DNA of 64,000 nucleotides from Sulfurimonas sp. HSL3-7 (GTDB lineage Bacteria > Campylobacterota > Campylobacteria > Campylobacterales > Sulfurimonadaceae). The stretch spans positions 1 to 64,000 of the forward strand of contig NZ_CP147919.1 in assembly GCF_039645985.1 (NCBI RefSeq), given 5' to 3'. Made by a program: the position numbers and the translations under genes. Below, piece by piece: positions 37,240 through 44,317 of this stretch. Numbering within the stretch: the first letter of the stretch is position 1; every line of letters starts with the position of its first letter. The notes under the pieces are model-generated. The model was not told the DNA's origin, ran no database searches, and was given only the letters and a program-made list of their open reading frames with translations.

Positions 37240-37388
37240 AGATTTCCTTTTTGTCTCCCGTTTTCGATGCATCTGTATGTCTGCTGCTTTTTAGCATGGC
37301 TGTCAGAAAAGAGAATATTTACGGACACATCGCTGATGGGTAGATGGGTATATAACGCAGAGAAGAGCCTCCAGGCTAAAAGCCATTT

Positions 37389-37412
37389 CATTATATAAAT
37401 GAAAATATAACG
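37389..37412 (-). promoter_or_regulatory. ModE-like operator B
   Basis: CATTATAT-N8-ATATAACG, 150 bp upstream of TonB receptor 2 and read towards it. A lone half-site ATATAACG also lies at 37350-37357. Near it GGCT-AAA-AGCC and AGCCT-CC-AGGCT inverted repeats occur (37366-37384). Confidence 0.75.
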
Positions 37413-37474
37413 TTTGGATTGTTAAGGCGTTCTTAACTCTGTATAGAGTCATAAACACAAGAGGTGGACCATTT

Positions 37475-37552
37475 AGTCCTTTCGGAAGGGAAACAGTGCT
37501 GTTTTATTCTATTTGCATCACAGAATAAATACAACATGAATAAAAGTGGACT
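37475..37552. other. inverted-repeat-rich intergenic segment 1
   Basis: TTTATTCT (37503-37510) pairs with AGAATAAA (37522-37529) around an 11-nt loop. AGTCC (37475-37479) can pair with GGACT (37548-37552) outside it. It lies between operators B and C. No family is recognised. May be an untranslated-region structure or chance. Confidence 0.3.
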
Positions 37553-37569
37553 GTAACTAGGGAAAAAGG

Positions 37570-37652
37570 CCTTTCGCGATGTTTTTGTTGAGTTCGGGTA
37601 TGTTCAGTGACTGAAAGGAGAATATACGGGAATAAGGCCCATCGCGCAAAGG
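37570..37652. ncRNA. candidate structured RNA between operators B and C
   Basis: CCTTTCGCGATG (37570-37581) pairs with CATCGCGCAAAGG (37640-37652) with one bulge. Inside, TTCAG-TGA-CTGAA (near 37603-37615) forms a hairpin flanked by GTAT and ATAC. On the minus strand the outer stem is followed by a T-run, like an intrinsic terminator. Could be a small RNA, a leader of TonB receptor 2 or a riboswitch; I do not recognise the class. Confidence 0.4.
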
Positions 37653-37703
37653 ATCGGGGGTAATATATAATGAAAAGGTTCCTCGTTGACATGCTGTCAT
37701 TTT

Positions 37704-37727
37704 CATTATATATTAAAAAATATAACG
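37704..37727. promoter_or_regulatory. ModE-like operator C
   Basis: CATTATAT-N8-ATATAACG, the same arms as operator B, in the 797-bp gap between TonB receptor 2 and modE. A TATAAT lies at 37666-37671. The direction it controls is unclear; transcription toward the candidate structured RNA or toward modE are both possible. Confidence 0.7.
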
Positions 37728-37933
37728 ATTAGAATATTAAAGTTTGCTGAATCTTTATTTTTAGACATATATTTACGCTTCCCTCCTTCTGCAAAATGAA
37801 AAAAATAGAGATCTGGCTGATATCGTTGGTTTGATTGTAAATCGTCATTTTTTACTTACGGCCTTACATTAATAATGGAAATGAAACGCTCAGGCGCTGT
37901 CTGTAAAAAATTATGCCCTCCGGCTGGTGTGGA

Positions 37934-37962
37934 TTGCATTTCCTTATATAATCGTGTATACT
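37934..37962 (+). promoter_or_regulatory. sigma-70-like promoter of modE
   Basis: TTGCAT (37934-37939) and TATACT (37957-37962) with 17-bp spacing, about 75 bp upstream of the modE start. It does not overlap any ModE-like palindrome, so modE may not be tightly autoregulated. Confidence 0.55.
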
Positions 37963-38036
37963 ACGTAAAAGATTTTTTTGACGTCAGTCACATGGTAAAT
38001 GTGGTTGTTGCAAGTAAAAAAAAGTAAGGCAGTGGT

Positions 38037-38828
38037 ATGGAAAATGCACTTGAAGGTAGACTCTGGATCAGTAAAGCGGACCACAGTTTTCTGGGACAGG
38101 GACGGATAGAGCTGTTGCGACAGATCGGCGAGACAGGTTCAATCTCAAAAGCGGCGAAAGCGATGAAGATGAGCTACAAAGCTGCCTGGGATGCCGTGGA
38201 TGCGATGAACAACCTTGCCGAAGCACCGCTTGTCGAGCGTTCGACAGGCGGAAAGGGCGGCGGTGGTACCCGGCTGACACCGTACGGCAGGGAGATCATC
38301 GAGACCTATACGGTGCTGCATGAAGAGCATCAGCGTTTCCTTAACAACCTCTCCCTGCGTATCAATACACAGGAGGGGCACCTGCGTCTGCTTGAGCGGA
38401 TGACAATGCGCGTCAGCGCCAGAAACCAGCTCTTGGGAAGTGTCGTCAAGATCCATAAAGGGGCGGTTCACAGTGAAGTGGTGCTGCGTCTTAAGGGTGA
38501 GGATACGATCACTGCCATCATCACCAACGACTCGATCAAGTCGCTCGACCTTCAGATCGATACCGAGGCGTATGCGCTTTTCAAAGCGGGATCGGTCATA
38601 CTGAGTACGGATCTTGATCTGGCGATCAGTACCCGTAACCGCTTTGAAGGGACGGTGGAGCGCATCGAGCGTGGAAGCATCAACAGCGAGGTGATCGTCA
38701 ATCTCAAGGGGGGCAATACGATCTGCTCCACCGTGACCAACGAGTCGCTCGATGAACTGCAGCTGAGTGAAGGGAAGCCGGTCGTTGCCCTCTGCAAGGC
38801 GAGTAATATCATTCTTGGCCTTCAGTAG
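38037..38828 (+). CDS. modE: molybdate-responsive regulator ModE
   Basis: 263-aa transcription factor, the full-length E. coli type. The winged-helix domain covers about residues 15-85 (IELLRQIGETGSISKAAKAM, SYKAAWDAVDAMNN, GGTRLTPYGREII). Two Mop/TOBE domains follow, about 126-190 and 197-262 (SARNQLLGSVVKIHKGAVHSE, STRNRFEGTVERIERGSINSE). Binding of molybdate or tungstate at the paired Mop domains activates DNA binding, usually as repressor. AAGG lies 8 nt upstream of the ATG. It is the obvious reader of the seven palindromes in this window. Confidence 0.95.
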   Translation: MENALEGRLWISKADHSFLGQGRIELLRQIGETGSISKAAKAMKMSYKAAWDAVDAMNNLAEAPLVERSTGGKGGGGTRLTPYGREIIETYTVLHEEHQRFLNNLSLRINTQEGHLRLLERMTMRVSARNQLLGSVVKIHKGAVHSEVVLRLKGEDTITAIITNDSIKSLDLQIDTEAYALFKAGSVILSTDLDLAISTRNRFEGTVERIERGSINSEVIVNLKGGNTICSTVTNESLDELQLSEGKPVVALCKASNIILGLQ

Positions 38829-38842
38829 AGGGCCTTTTTTTT
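38817..38842 (+). terminator. intrinsic terminator after modE
   Basis: GGCC (38817-38820) and GGCC (38831-38834) pair across the end of modE and run directly into T8. The stem is short, but the T-run is strong. Confidence 0.5.
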
Positions 38843-38849
38843 GGTATAG

Positions 38850-38873
38850 CGTTATATATTAAAATATATTATG
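38850..38873 (+). promoter_or_regulatory. ModE-like operator D
   Basis: CGTTATAT-N8-ATATTATG, 148 bp upstream of the porin-led mod operon and directly after the modE terminator. The arms are identical to those of operator F in front of modD-modB-modC. Confidence 0.7.
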
Positions 38874-39020
38874 AGCTGACAATGAAAAACAAAAACCGAC
38901 AAAAAGGAGGAAGAGTATCACAATCCGGACAGAGAACTTGCAGCGGCAACTGCAAGCAAGGCGCTTTGATATAAGCTGCAATCAGTATAACAAAAAAAGA
39001 TAAGAAAAGAAAGGAATCCG

Positions 39021-40499
39021 ATGAATAACATAATAACAGGTGCGGGCATATTGGCCGTAGCACTGCTTTTGACGTCGAATGTATCTGGGAATGAGGAACT
39101 TCCGAAGCGTACACTCAAGACCAACTACCAGGAGGTCTATAACGAGAATCCGGGTTCTGCGAAGAGCTTTACGGAAATGTTTTCAGAGGGGATGTTCTAC
39201 GGGCGTCTGCGTTCGAACACCTTCTACTACAACTGGAAAAAAGAGAGCGACACGCAGAAAAACCACCTTGTCAGCGGCCTCGGCGGATCGCTGATCTACA
39301 AGAGTGCAGCGCTGGACGGCTTTGATTTTGGCGGAGGACTCTACTACTCGCGCGCCTTTTTTGACAGCACGGATGACCCTGTCGGCAGCTTGAAACCGGG
39401 CAAAGATGTGTTGAGCCGTTATGACTATGCCAATACGGGGAACAAGTCGATGGGTACCCTTGGTCAGGCTTATGTGCGCTACCGCGGTATCCCTCAGACC
39501 CAGATTATCGCCGGTCGTCAGCTGGTGGAGACCTTCTATACCAAGTCCAACGATACCAAGATGATTCCGAACACTTTCGACGGTCTGGTCGTCGAGACGA
39601 AAGTGATCCCGGACACCGGTGTCAAACTCGCCTACCTTTATCAGCAGAAGCTGCGTGACCATACCCAGGCACACTCGGTGCTGATGTACGGCGATGCCAA
39701 TTCAACCTCTTCAGTGAGTCCGAACTGGAGCGAGAATGACGACTCGGCGATGCACAAAGGGCTCACCTATACCCGTTTAAAAGAGGCCGGTGTCAGCACG
39801 AAAGCACCGCTGATCGTCGGTGATCTTCACAACCAGTCGGTTGCGAACCTGAAGCTCGACGCCTCGTTTTACGCGGTACCGGAGCTGGTCTCGGAGGTAA
39901 TGGCCGAGGCAAACTACAAGATCGGCATGGGGAGTTTCTCCCTGACGCCGGGTGTGCGCTACATCAAACAGTTTGACAACGGCGCGGGCGAGATCGGCGG
40001 GGCTTCCTACAGTGGAAAACTGGCCGGTCTGAGTGGCGAGAGTGGTGGTTACAAAGAGGCAGACTCGCTTGATTCACAGATGGTCGCGGCGCGTCTGGTC
40101 GGAAGCTATGGCCTCTACAAGCTCAACCTCGGCTATTCGCAGGTCTTTGACGAGGCCGACTTGATCACTCCGTGGCGTGGTTTCCCGACGGCAGGCTACA
40201 CCCGTTCGATGGCGCGTTACAACTGGATGGCAAACACCAAAAGCTACCGTATCGAGCTGCAGCGAAATGCCAACAAGAAGGGGATCTACACCGACCTCTT
40301 TATCCAGGCCTCGATCCTTCATACCGATGCGGATGAGAGTAAGGGTTACTTTGACGAGAACTTCTACTACGTCGGCTTTGTGCAGAATGTTCCGGCTCTT
40401 ATCGAGCTGCAGTGGCGCCTGAGACTGGGCTATACCGACACCGAAAAAACCGATGCGGACAGCCTTGACGGCCGTTTCGAACTTAACTACCTGTTCTAA
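39021..40499 (+). CDS. OprD-family outer-membrane porin of the mod operon
   Basis: 492 aa with a signal peptide (about 1-24). The barrel resembles the OprD family: FTEMFSEGMFYGRLRSNTFYY, IYKSAALDGFDFGGGLYYSRAF, AYVRYRGIPQTQIIAGRQLV, DGLVVETKVIPDTGVKLAYL, ending FELNYLF. It starts an operon continuing with a di-Mop protein, ModA, another di-Mop protein and a TSUP permease, under operator D. Porins of this family admit small solutes passively, so a molybdate- or tungstate-favouring pore is inferred. GGAAT lies upstream of the ATG. Confidence 0.82.
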   Translation: MNNIITGAGILAVALLLTSNVSGNEELPKRTLKTNYQEVYNENPGSAKSFTEMFSEGMFYGRLRSNTFYYNWKKESDTQKNHLVSGLGGSLIYKSAALDGFDFGGGLYYSRAFFDSTDDPVGSLKPGKDVLSRYDYANTGNKSMGTLGQAYVRYRGIPQTQIIAGRQLVETFYTKSNDTKMIPNTFDGLVVETKVIPDTGVKLAYLYQQKLRDHTQAHSVLMYGDANSTSSVSPNWSENDDSAMHKGLTYTRLKEAGVSTKAPLIVGDLHNQSVANLKLDASFYAVPELVSEVMAEANYKIGMGSFSLTPGVRYIKQFDNGAGEIGGASYSGKLAGLSGESGGYKEADSLDSQMVAARLVGSYGLYKLNLGYSQVFDEADLITPWRGFPTAGYTRSMARYNWMANTKSYRIELQRNANKKGIYTDLFIQASILHTDADESKGYFDENFYYVGFVQNVPALIELQWRLRLGYTDTEKTDADSLDGRFELNYLF

Positions 40500-40510
40500 A
40501 AGGAAAAACA

Positions 40511-40930
40511 GTGAAAATCAGTGCAAGAAATCAGATAGAAGCGGCTGTTACGGCGGTCGAAAAGGGTGCGGTGAATGCCGCCGTGACGCTGAAAGCGCCG
40601 ATGGGTACCGAACTATCGGCAATCATCACCAACCAGAGTGCAGAGATGCTGGGGCTGGAAGCAGGTCAGTATGTGACAGGTTTTTTCAAAGCCTCGCACG
40701 TTCTGATCGCGATCGGTGGGATACCGAACATCAGTGCCCGTAACAAACTGAAGGGCAGCGTCGTTAAGATCACAAAAGGCGCTGTCAACAGCGAGATCGA
40801 TGTCAAGCTTGTCAGCGGCGATATTATTGTGGCGATTATTACAAATGAGGCTGTAACCGACTTGTCTTTGAAAGAGGGCAGCGAAGTGTTCGCGATCATC
40901 AAATCGACCGACGTTATGATCGCAAAATAA
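40511..40930 (+). CDS. mop: molbindin-like di-Mop protein 1
   Basis: 139 aa made of two Mop (TOBE) domains, about 1-70 and 72-139 (ISARNQIEAAVTAVEKGAVNA and ISARNKLKGSVVKITKGAVNSE). Such molbindins store or buffer molybdate and tungstate in the cytoplasm as multimers. GTG start at 40511 with AGGA upstream. It lies 11 bp after the porin and 15 bp before modA. The two domains closely resemble the second half of ModE, suggesting a common origin. Confidence 0.9.
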   Translation: MKISARNQIEAAVTAVEKGAVNAAVTLKAPMGTELSAIITNQSAEMLGLEAGQYVTGFFKASHVLIAIGGIPNISARNKLKGSVVKITKGAVNSEIDVKLVSGDIIVAIITNEAVTDLSLKEGSEVFAIIKSTDVMIAK

Positions 40931-40945
40931 GAGGAGGAGAAGAAA

Positions 40946-41692
40946 ATGAAAAAGTCTTTATTAGCACTGCTATTTGCCGCGGCAACCCTTGCCGCAGGCG
41001 AGATCAACATCGCGGTGGCGGCCAATGTCAGCTACGCCATCGATGAACTGAAGGCGGAATTCGCCAAGAGCCATCCTGATACCAAGGTGCAGGTGACGCT
41101 CGGCAGCAGCGGAAAACTGACGGCGCAGATCAAAAACGGTGCCCCTTACGGCCTCTTTATGGCGGCCAATATGAAGTACCCGCAGGCCCTTTACAGCGAC
41201 AAGGTCGCCGTAACGGAGCCGGTGGTCTATGCGCAGGGGGCACTGGCCTACCTGAGCGTCAAGAAGCAGAATTTCGCAGAGGGGATCACGCTGCTTGGAA
41301 GCGACAAGATCGGTAAGATCGCCGTTGCCAACCCCAAGACGGCCCCTTACGGCAAGGCGGCAATCGAGGCGATGAAGAACGGCGGGGTCTACGAGAAAGC
41401 CAAAGAAAAATTCGTCTTTGCCGAATCGATCTCACAGACCGTCACCTATGCGATCACGGCGGCCGACATCGGTCTGATCGCCAAGTCCTCGCTCTACAGC
41501 GACAAGATGACACAGTACAAAGAGGGGGTGAACTGGGCGGCGGTCGATCCCAAGCTCTATACGCCGATCAAACAGGGGATCGTCCTGCTTAAAAACAGTG
41601 AAGGCAACGGCGAATACCGGGCCTTTTACGACTTTATCCTGAGTGCCAAGGCGAAGGCGATCCTGAAAGCGTACGGGTACATAGTAGAATGA
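40946..41692 (+). CDS. modA: periplasmic molybdate-binding protein ModA 1
   Basis: 248 aa. The signal peptide is about residues 1-18. The oxyanion-binding fold starts INIAVAANVSYAIDELKAEF, then VQVTLGSSGKLTAQIKNGAPYG, and later IGKIAVANPKTAPYGKAAIEA, all typical of ModA. GGAGGAG precedes the ATG. No ModB or ModC gene lies in this operon. The nearest permease-ATPase pair is encoded at 47799-49336, so ModA must work with a permease from another unit. Confidence 0.92.
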   Translation: MKKSLLALLFAAATLAAGEINIAVAANVSYAIDELKAEFAKSHPDTKVQVTLGSSGKLTAQIKNGAPYGLFMAANMKYPQALYSDKVAVTEPVVYAQGALAYLSVKKQNFAEGITLLGSDKIGKIAVANPKTAPYGKAAIEAMKNGGVYEKAKEKFVFAESISQTVTYAITAADIGLIAKSSLYSDKMTQYKEGVNWAAVDPKLYTPIKQGIVLLKNSEGNGEYRAFYDFILSAKAKAILKAYGYIVE

Positions 41693-42087
41693 ACAAGATC
41701 AGTGCGAGCGTAACGTCTATCGAGAGCGTTGACAGTGTCAGTATTGTCAGCTTTGATGCCGCCGGCCAGCCGATGCGGATGATGTCGCTTGAGCTTGACG
41801 GCATGCTTGCGGCAGGCGACAGCGTGACCCTGGGCGTCAAAGCCTCGAGTATTGCTCTGGCCAAAGTGCTGGAGGGGGAGTTCAGTATCTCCAACCGTCT
41901 TGAGTGTGCGGTCGAAAGTCTGACGGAGGGGCAGCTGCTCTGCAGCGTAAAGCTCCGTTTCGGCAAGGCCCTGCTCGAGAGTGTCATCACCCGCGAATCT
42001 GCAGAGCGTCTGCACCTGCAGGTCGGCGATACCGTTACCGCACTGATCAAGGCCAGTGATGTCTCGATTCTTGAAACGATCAGATAG
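41689..42087 (+). CDS. divergent di-Mop protein 2
   Basis: 132 aa with two TOBE/Mop-like halves. The second (about 65-132: FSISNRLECAVESLTEGQLLCSVKL, VITRESAERLHLQVGD) fits the family. The first half is degenerate (SASVTSIESVDSVSIVSF). It overlaps modA by 4 bp and the TSUP gene by 29 bp. It may bind the oxyanion weakly, or act as an adaptor subunit. This is the second such protein in the same operon. Confidence 0.78.
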   Translation: MNKISASVTSIESVDSVSIVSFDAAGQPMRMMSLELDGMLAAGDSVTLGVKASSIALAKVLEGEFSISNRLECAVESLTEGQLLCSVKLRFGKALLESVITRESAERLHLQVGDTVTALIKASDVSILETIR

Positions 42088-42877
42088 ACGAAACCGCGCG
42101 GGGTTCTTCGCGGCGGCTGCGGTCGCATCGCTGGCCGGTCTCATCGGGCTGGGCGGCGCGGAGTTCCGGCTGCCCATCCTCAAAGCACTCTTTCGTCTAC
42201 CGTCGCTGAAGGCGGTCATCTTCAACAAAGCCACGTCGCTGGTCGTCGTCTTTTTCGCCCTTTTTTTCCGTATGCACGAGATATCGTTCGGTATGCTGGC
42301 CGATCATACTTCGATCATCCTCAACCTCCTTGGCGGCAGCCTGATCGGCGCATGGGTCTCGGCCGGTATCGCGATGCGTATATCGGAGCAGACCCTCGAT
42401 GCGGTGATCATGGTGCTTCTTTTGGCAATGGCTGCTGTTCTTCTGCTTGACCAGACCTCCTTTATGCAGAGAGAAGAGCTCTTTTTCGAAACGCTGTGGG
42501 CGCGTACCTTGGCGGGTGTCACGGCTGGTTTTTTTATCGGGATGGTCGCGGCGGTGCTCGGTGTTGCCGGGGGAGAACTGCTTATTCCGACGATCGTTTT
42601 GCTCTACGGCGTCGATATCAAGCTGGCAGGAAGCCTTTCGCTGGCGGTCAGCCTGCCGACGATGCTGGTGGGCTTTTTCCGTTACAGCAGGGGCGCCGCT
42701 TTCGAGGTACTTTCCCAGGAGCGGGGGCTTCTGATTTCTATGGTGGTGGGCTCCATCGTCGGTGCCGGCATCGGAGCGCTGCTGCTCGGTGTTGTCCCGG
42801 CCGGGTTACTGACCGTGGGCCTTTCGCTGCTGCTTATACTCTCTGCGATCAAGATTTTCAGGCACAAAACGGCCTAG
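42059..42877 (+). CDS. TSUP (TauE/SafE) family membrane permease
   Basis: 272 aa, about eight membrane segments in two halves. The family motif GLIGLGGAEFRLPIL near residue 30 recurs as VLGVAGGELLIPTIVLLYGV near 170. TSUP proteins carry sulfur oxyanions and similar organic anions. Sitting last in the modA/Mop operon under operator D, it may move molybdate or tungstate, or a competing oxyanion. It overlaps the preceding gene by 29 bp. ATG 42059 is used; GTG 42056 is also possible. Confidence 0.75.
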   Translation: MSRFLKRSDRRNRAGFFAAAAVASLAGLIGLGGAEFRLPILKALFRLPSLKAVIFNKATSLVVVFFALFFRMHEISFGMLADHTSIILNLLGGSLIGAWVSAGIAMRISEQTLDAVIMVLLLAMAAVLLLDQTSFMQREELFFETLWARTLAGVTAGFFIGMVAAVLGVAGGELLIPTIVLLYGVDIKLAGSLSLAVSLPTMLVGFFRYSRGAAFEVLSQERGLLISMVVGSIVGAGIGALLLGVVPAGLLTVGLSLLLILSAIKIFRHKTA

Positions 42878-42880
42878 CAT

Positions 42881-42905
42881 CTCCCGCGATCGGGAGGCTT
42901 TTTCT
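42881..42905 (+). terminator. intrinsic terminator between convergent TSUP and modB2
   Basis: CTCCCG-CGAT-CGGGAG stem (42881-42896) followed by GCTTTTT. It ends the rightward mod operon. The converging modB2 gene ends 19 bp further on. Confidence 0.75.
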
Positions 42906-42923
42906 GACCAATTTTTCTCATTT

Positions 42924-43598
42924 CTAATAGTTGTTTTTTTTCTGCAGGATGTTCAGGAAGAAAAAGAGCACCAGGGCGATGCTTGTCAATACGCCGCTTA
43001 GCTGCCATGCGAGATCGTATTCGCCGTCTATGACGGCGTTGTAGAGCGCAAGCGAGATGGTGTCGGTCTCTCCGATGATGTTGCCGCCGAGTATTAGGGT
43101 GATGCCCACCTCGCCAAGTGCCCTCGCCGAGGCGATCAGCAGGGCGGCGATCAGACTGCGTTTGATGCTCGGCAGTATGACGGCAAAAAGCGTCTGCATC
43201 TCCCCCTTACCGCTGATGAAAGAGGCTTCGACGATCGGCTTCGGGAAGTGCTCTATGGCGGACTGGAGGGGTTTGACCATCAGCGGGAGGCCGGCGATGA
43301 AACCGGCGATGACGAGGGCCGGAAACTCGAAGATAACGGTGATGTCAAACTCCCCCAGAAAAGCGCCTATCACGCCGTCGCGCCCCAGCAGTATCAGCAG
43401 GAAAAAGCCGAGTGCGATCGGCGGAAAGACGAGGGGCATCGTGATGACGCTCTCAAACAGCCATTTGAACCGCAGGTCCTCTTTGGCGAGATAATAGGCG
43501 GCGGGTATGCCGACAAGAAGAAAGAGGGTACTGCAGACCATGACCGTTTTCAGACTCAGCAGCAGCGGTCCGATGATCTGTCCCATCTCGATCGTCAC
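42924..43598 (-). CDS. modB: ModB-type ABC permease 2 (no partner ATPase gene nearby)
   Basis: 224-aa molybdate/tungstate-type permease with about five membrane segments. LVFPPIALGFFLLILLG is a ModB signature, and EASFISGKGEMQTLFAVILP holds the ATPase-docking loop. The GTG start lies in a GTGA overlap with the preceding modA2 stop. It is the last gene of receptor3-modA2-modB2 under operator E. No ATPase gene accompanies it, so it probably borrows ModC (48482) or another ATPase. The second ModB with its own ATPase is at 47799. Confidence 0.85.
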   Translation of the reverse strand: MTIEMGQIIGPLLLSLKTVMVCSTLFLLVGIPAAYYLAKEDLRFKWLFESVITMPLVFPPIALGFFLLILLGRDGVIGAFLGEFDITVIFEFPALVIAGFIAGLPLMVKPLQSAIEHFPKPIVEASFISGKGEMQTLFAVILPSIKRSLIAALLIASARALGEVGITLILGGNIIGETDTISLALYNAVIDGEYDLAWQLSGVLTSIALVLFFFLNILQKKNNY

Positions 43599-44308
43599 AG
43601 GCCGTACTTTTTGAATATTTCACGGGCCCGCTCACCCCGCAGGTAGTCGAGGAAGGTCTGGCAGTCTCTGCTGCGGCTGCATTCGGGCAGAGTGCCCGCG
43701 ACAATGTCGATCTTCTCATAGTACTGCTGCGGTATGACCAGGTAGCCGCCGAGCTTCTTCTCGTTTGCGAGCGCCGCGGTCAGGTTGATGAGCCCGGCAT
43801 CGACCTCGTTGGCCACCAGGTAGGCGGTGACCTGCGGAACGGTTGCGACAATACGAAGTCTCTCTTTGACCGTTTCGTAGAGGCCGCTGCGCTGCAGGAA
43901 CGTCTCTGCGGCGATGCCGTAGATCGCCTTGGAGGGCTTGGCAATGGCAATGGCACGGACACGTTCCTGCGCAAGGTCGCTGCAGGCCGTCAGGGCGGTA
44001 TTTTTGGGGTAGGCAAGCACCAGTTTGCCGCTTCCGAGACTTGTGAACCCGTCAAAGGCGAGGCCGCTCTGGTCACTGAGGTAGTTACGGTCGCCGATCA
44101 GAAGAGCGATATCGGTGTGTTTTGCCTGAACGGAGATCTGTCTGACATTGCCGAAAATGGCCTTGACAGGGGAACCTCCCTCCTGCCGATAGGCTTTTAT
44201 GACCTCCTGTAGGGGCTTTTTGTAGCCGGCCGCCGCCGCTATTTTGATCTTCTGTTCAGCATAGAGAAGCGTGCCGGCAAGGGTGAAGAGAAAAAGAAGG
44301 CGTCGCAT
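43595..44308 (-). CDS. modA: periplasmic molybdate/tungstate-binding protein ModA 2
   Basis: 237 aa with a signal peptide (about 1-17, GTLLYA-EQ). The binding fold shows IKIAAAAGYKKPLQEVIKAY, VKAIFGNVRQISVQAKHTDIALLIGD, RAIAIAKPSKAIYGIAAETF and VDAGLINLTAA. It is clearly diverged from ModA 1 (the SSGK loop is replaced by NVRQ), so its preferred oxyanion may differ. GGAG precedes the ATG. It is 9 bp after TonB receptor 3 and coupled to modB2. Confidence 0.82.
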   Translation of the reverse strand: MRRLLFLFTLAGTLLYAEQKIKIAAAAGYKKPLQEVIKAYRQEGGSPVKAIFGNVRQISVQAKHTDIALLIGDRNYLSDQSGLAFDGFTSLGSGKLVLAYPKNTALTACSDLAQERVRAIAIAKPSKAIYGIAAETFLQRSGLYETVKERLRIVATVPQVTAYLVANEVDAGLINLTAALANEKKLGGYLVIPQQYYEKIDIVAGTLPECSRSRDCQTFLDYLRGERAREIFKKYGL

Positions 44309-44317
44309 CTTCTCCGC

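Noticed and set aside
37504-37692. 62-codon minus-strand frame in the modE upstream gap
   Set aside because: It overlaps the inverted repeats, has no ribosome-binding site and no family likeness.
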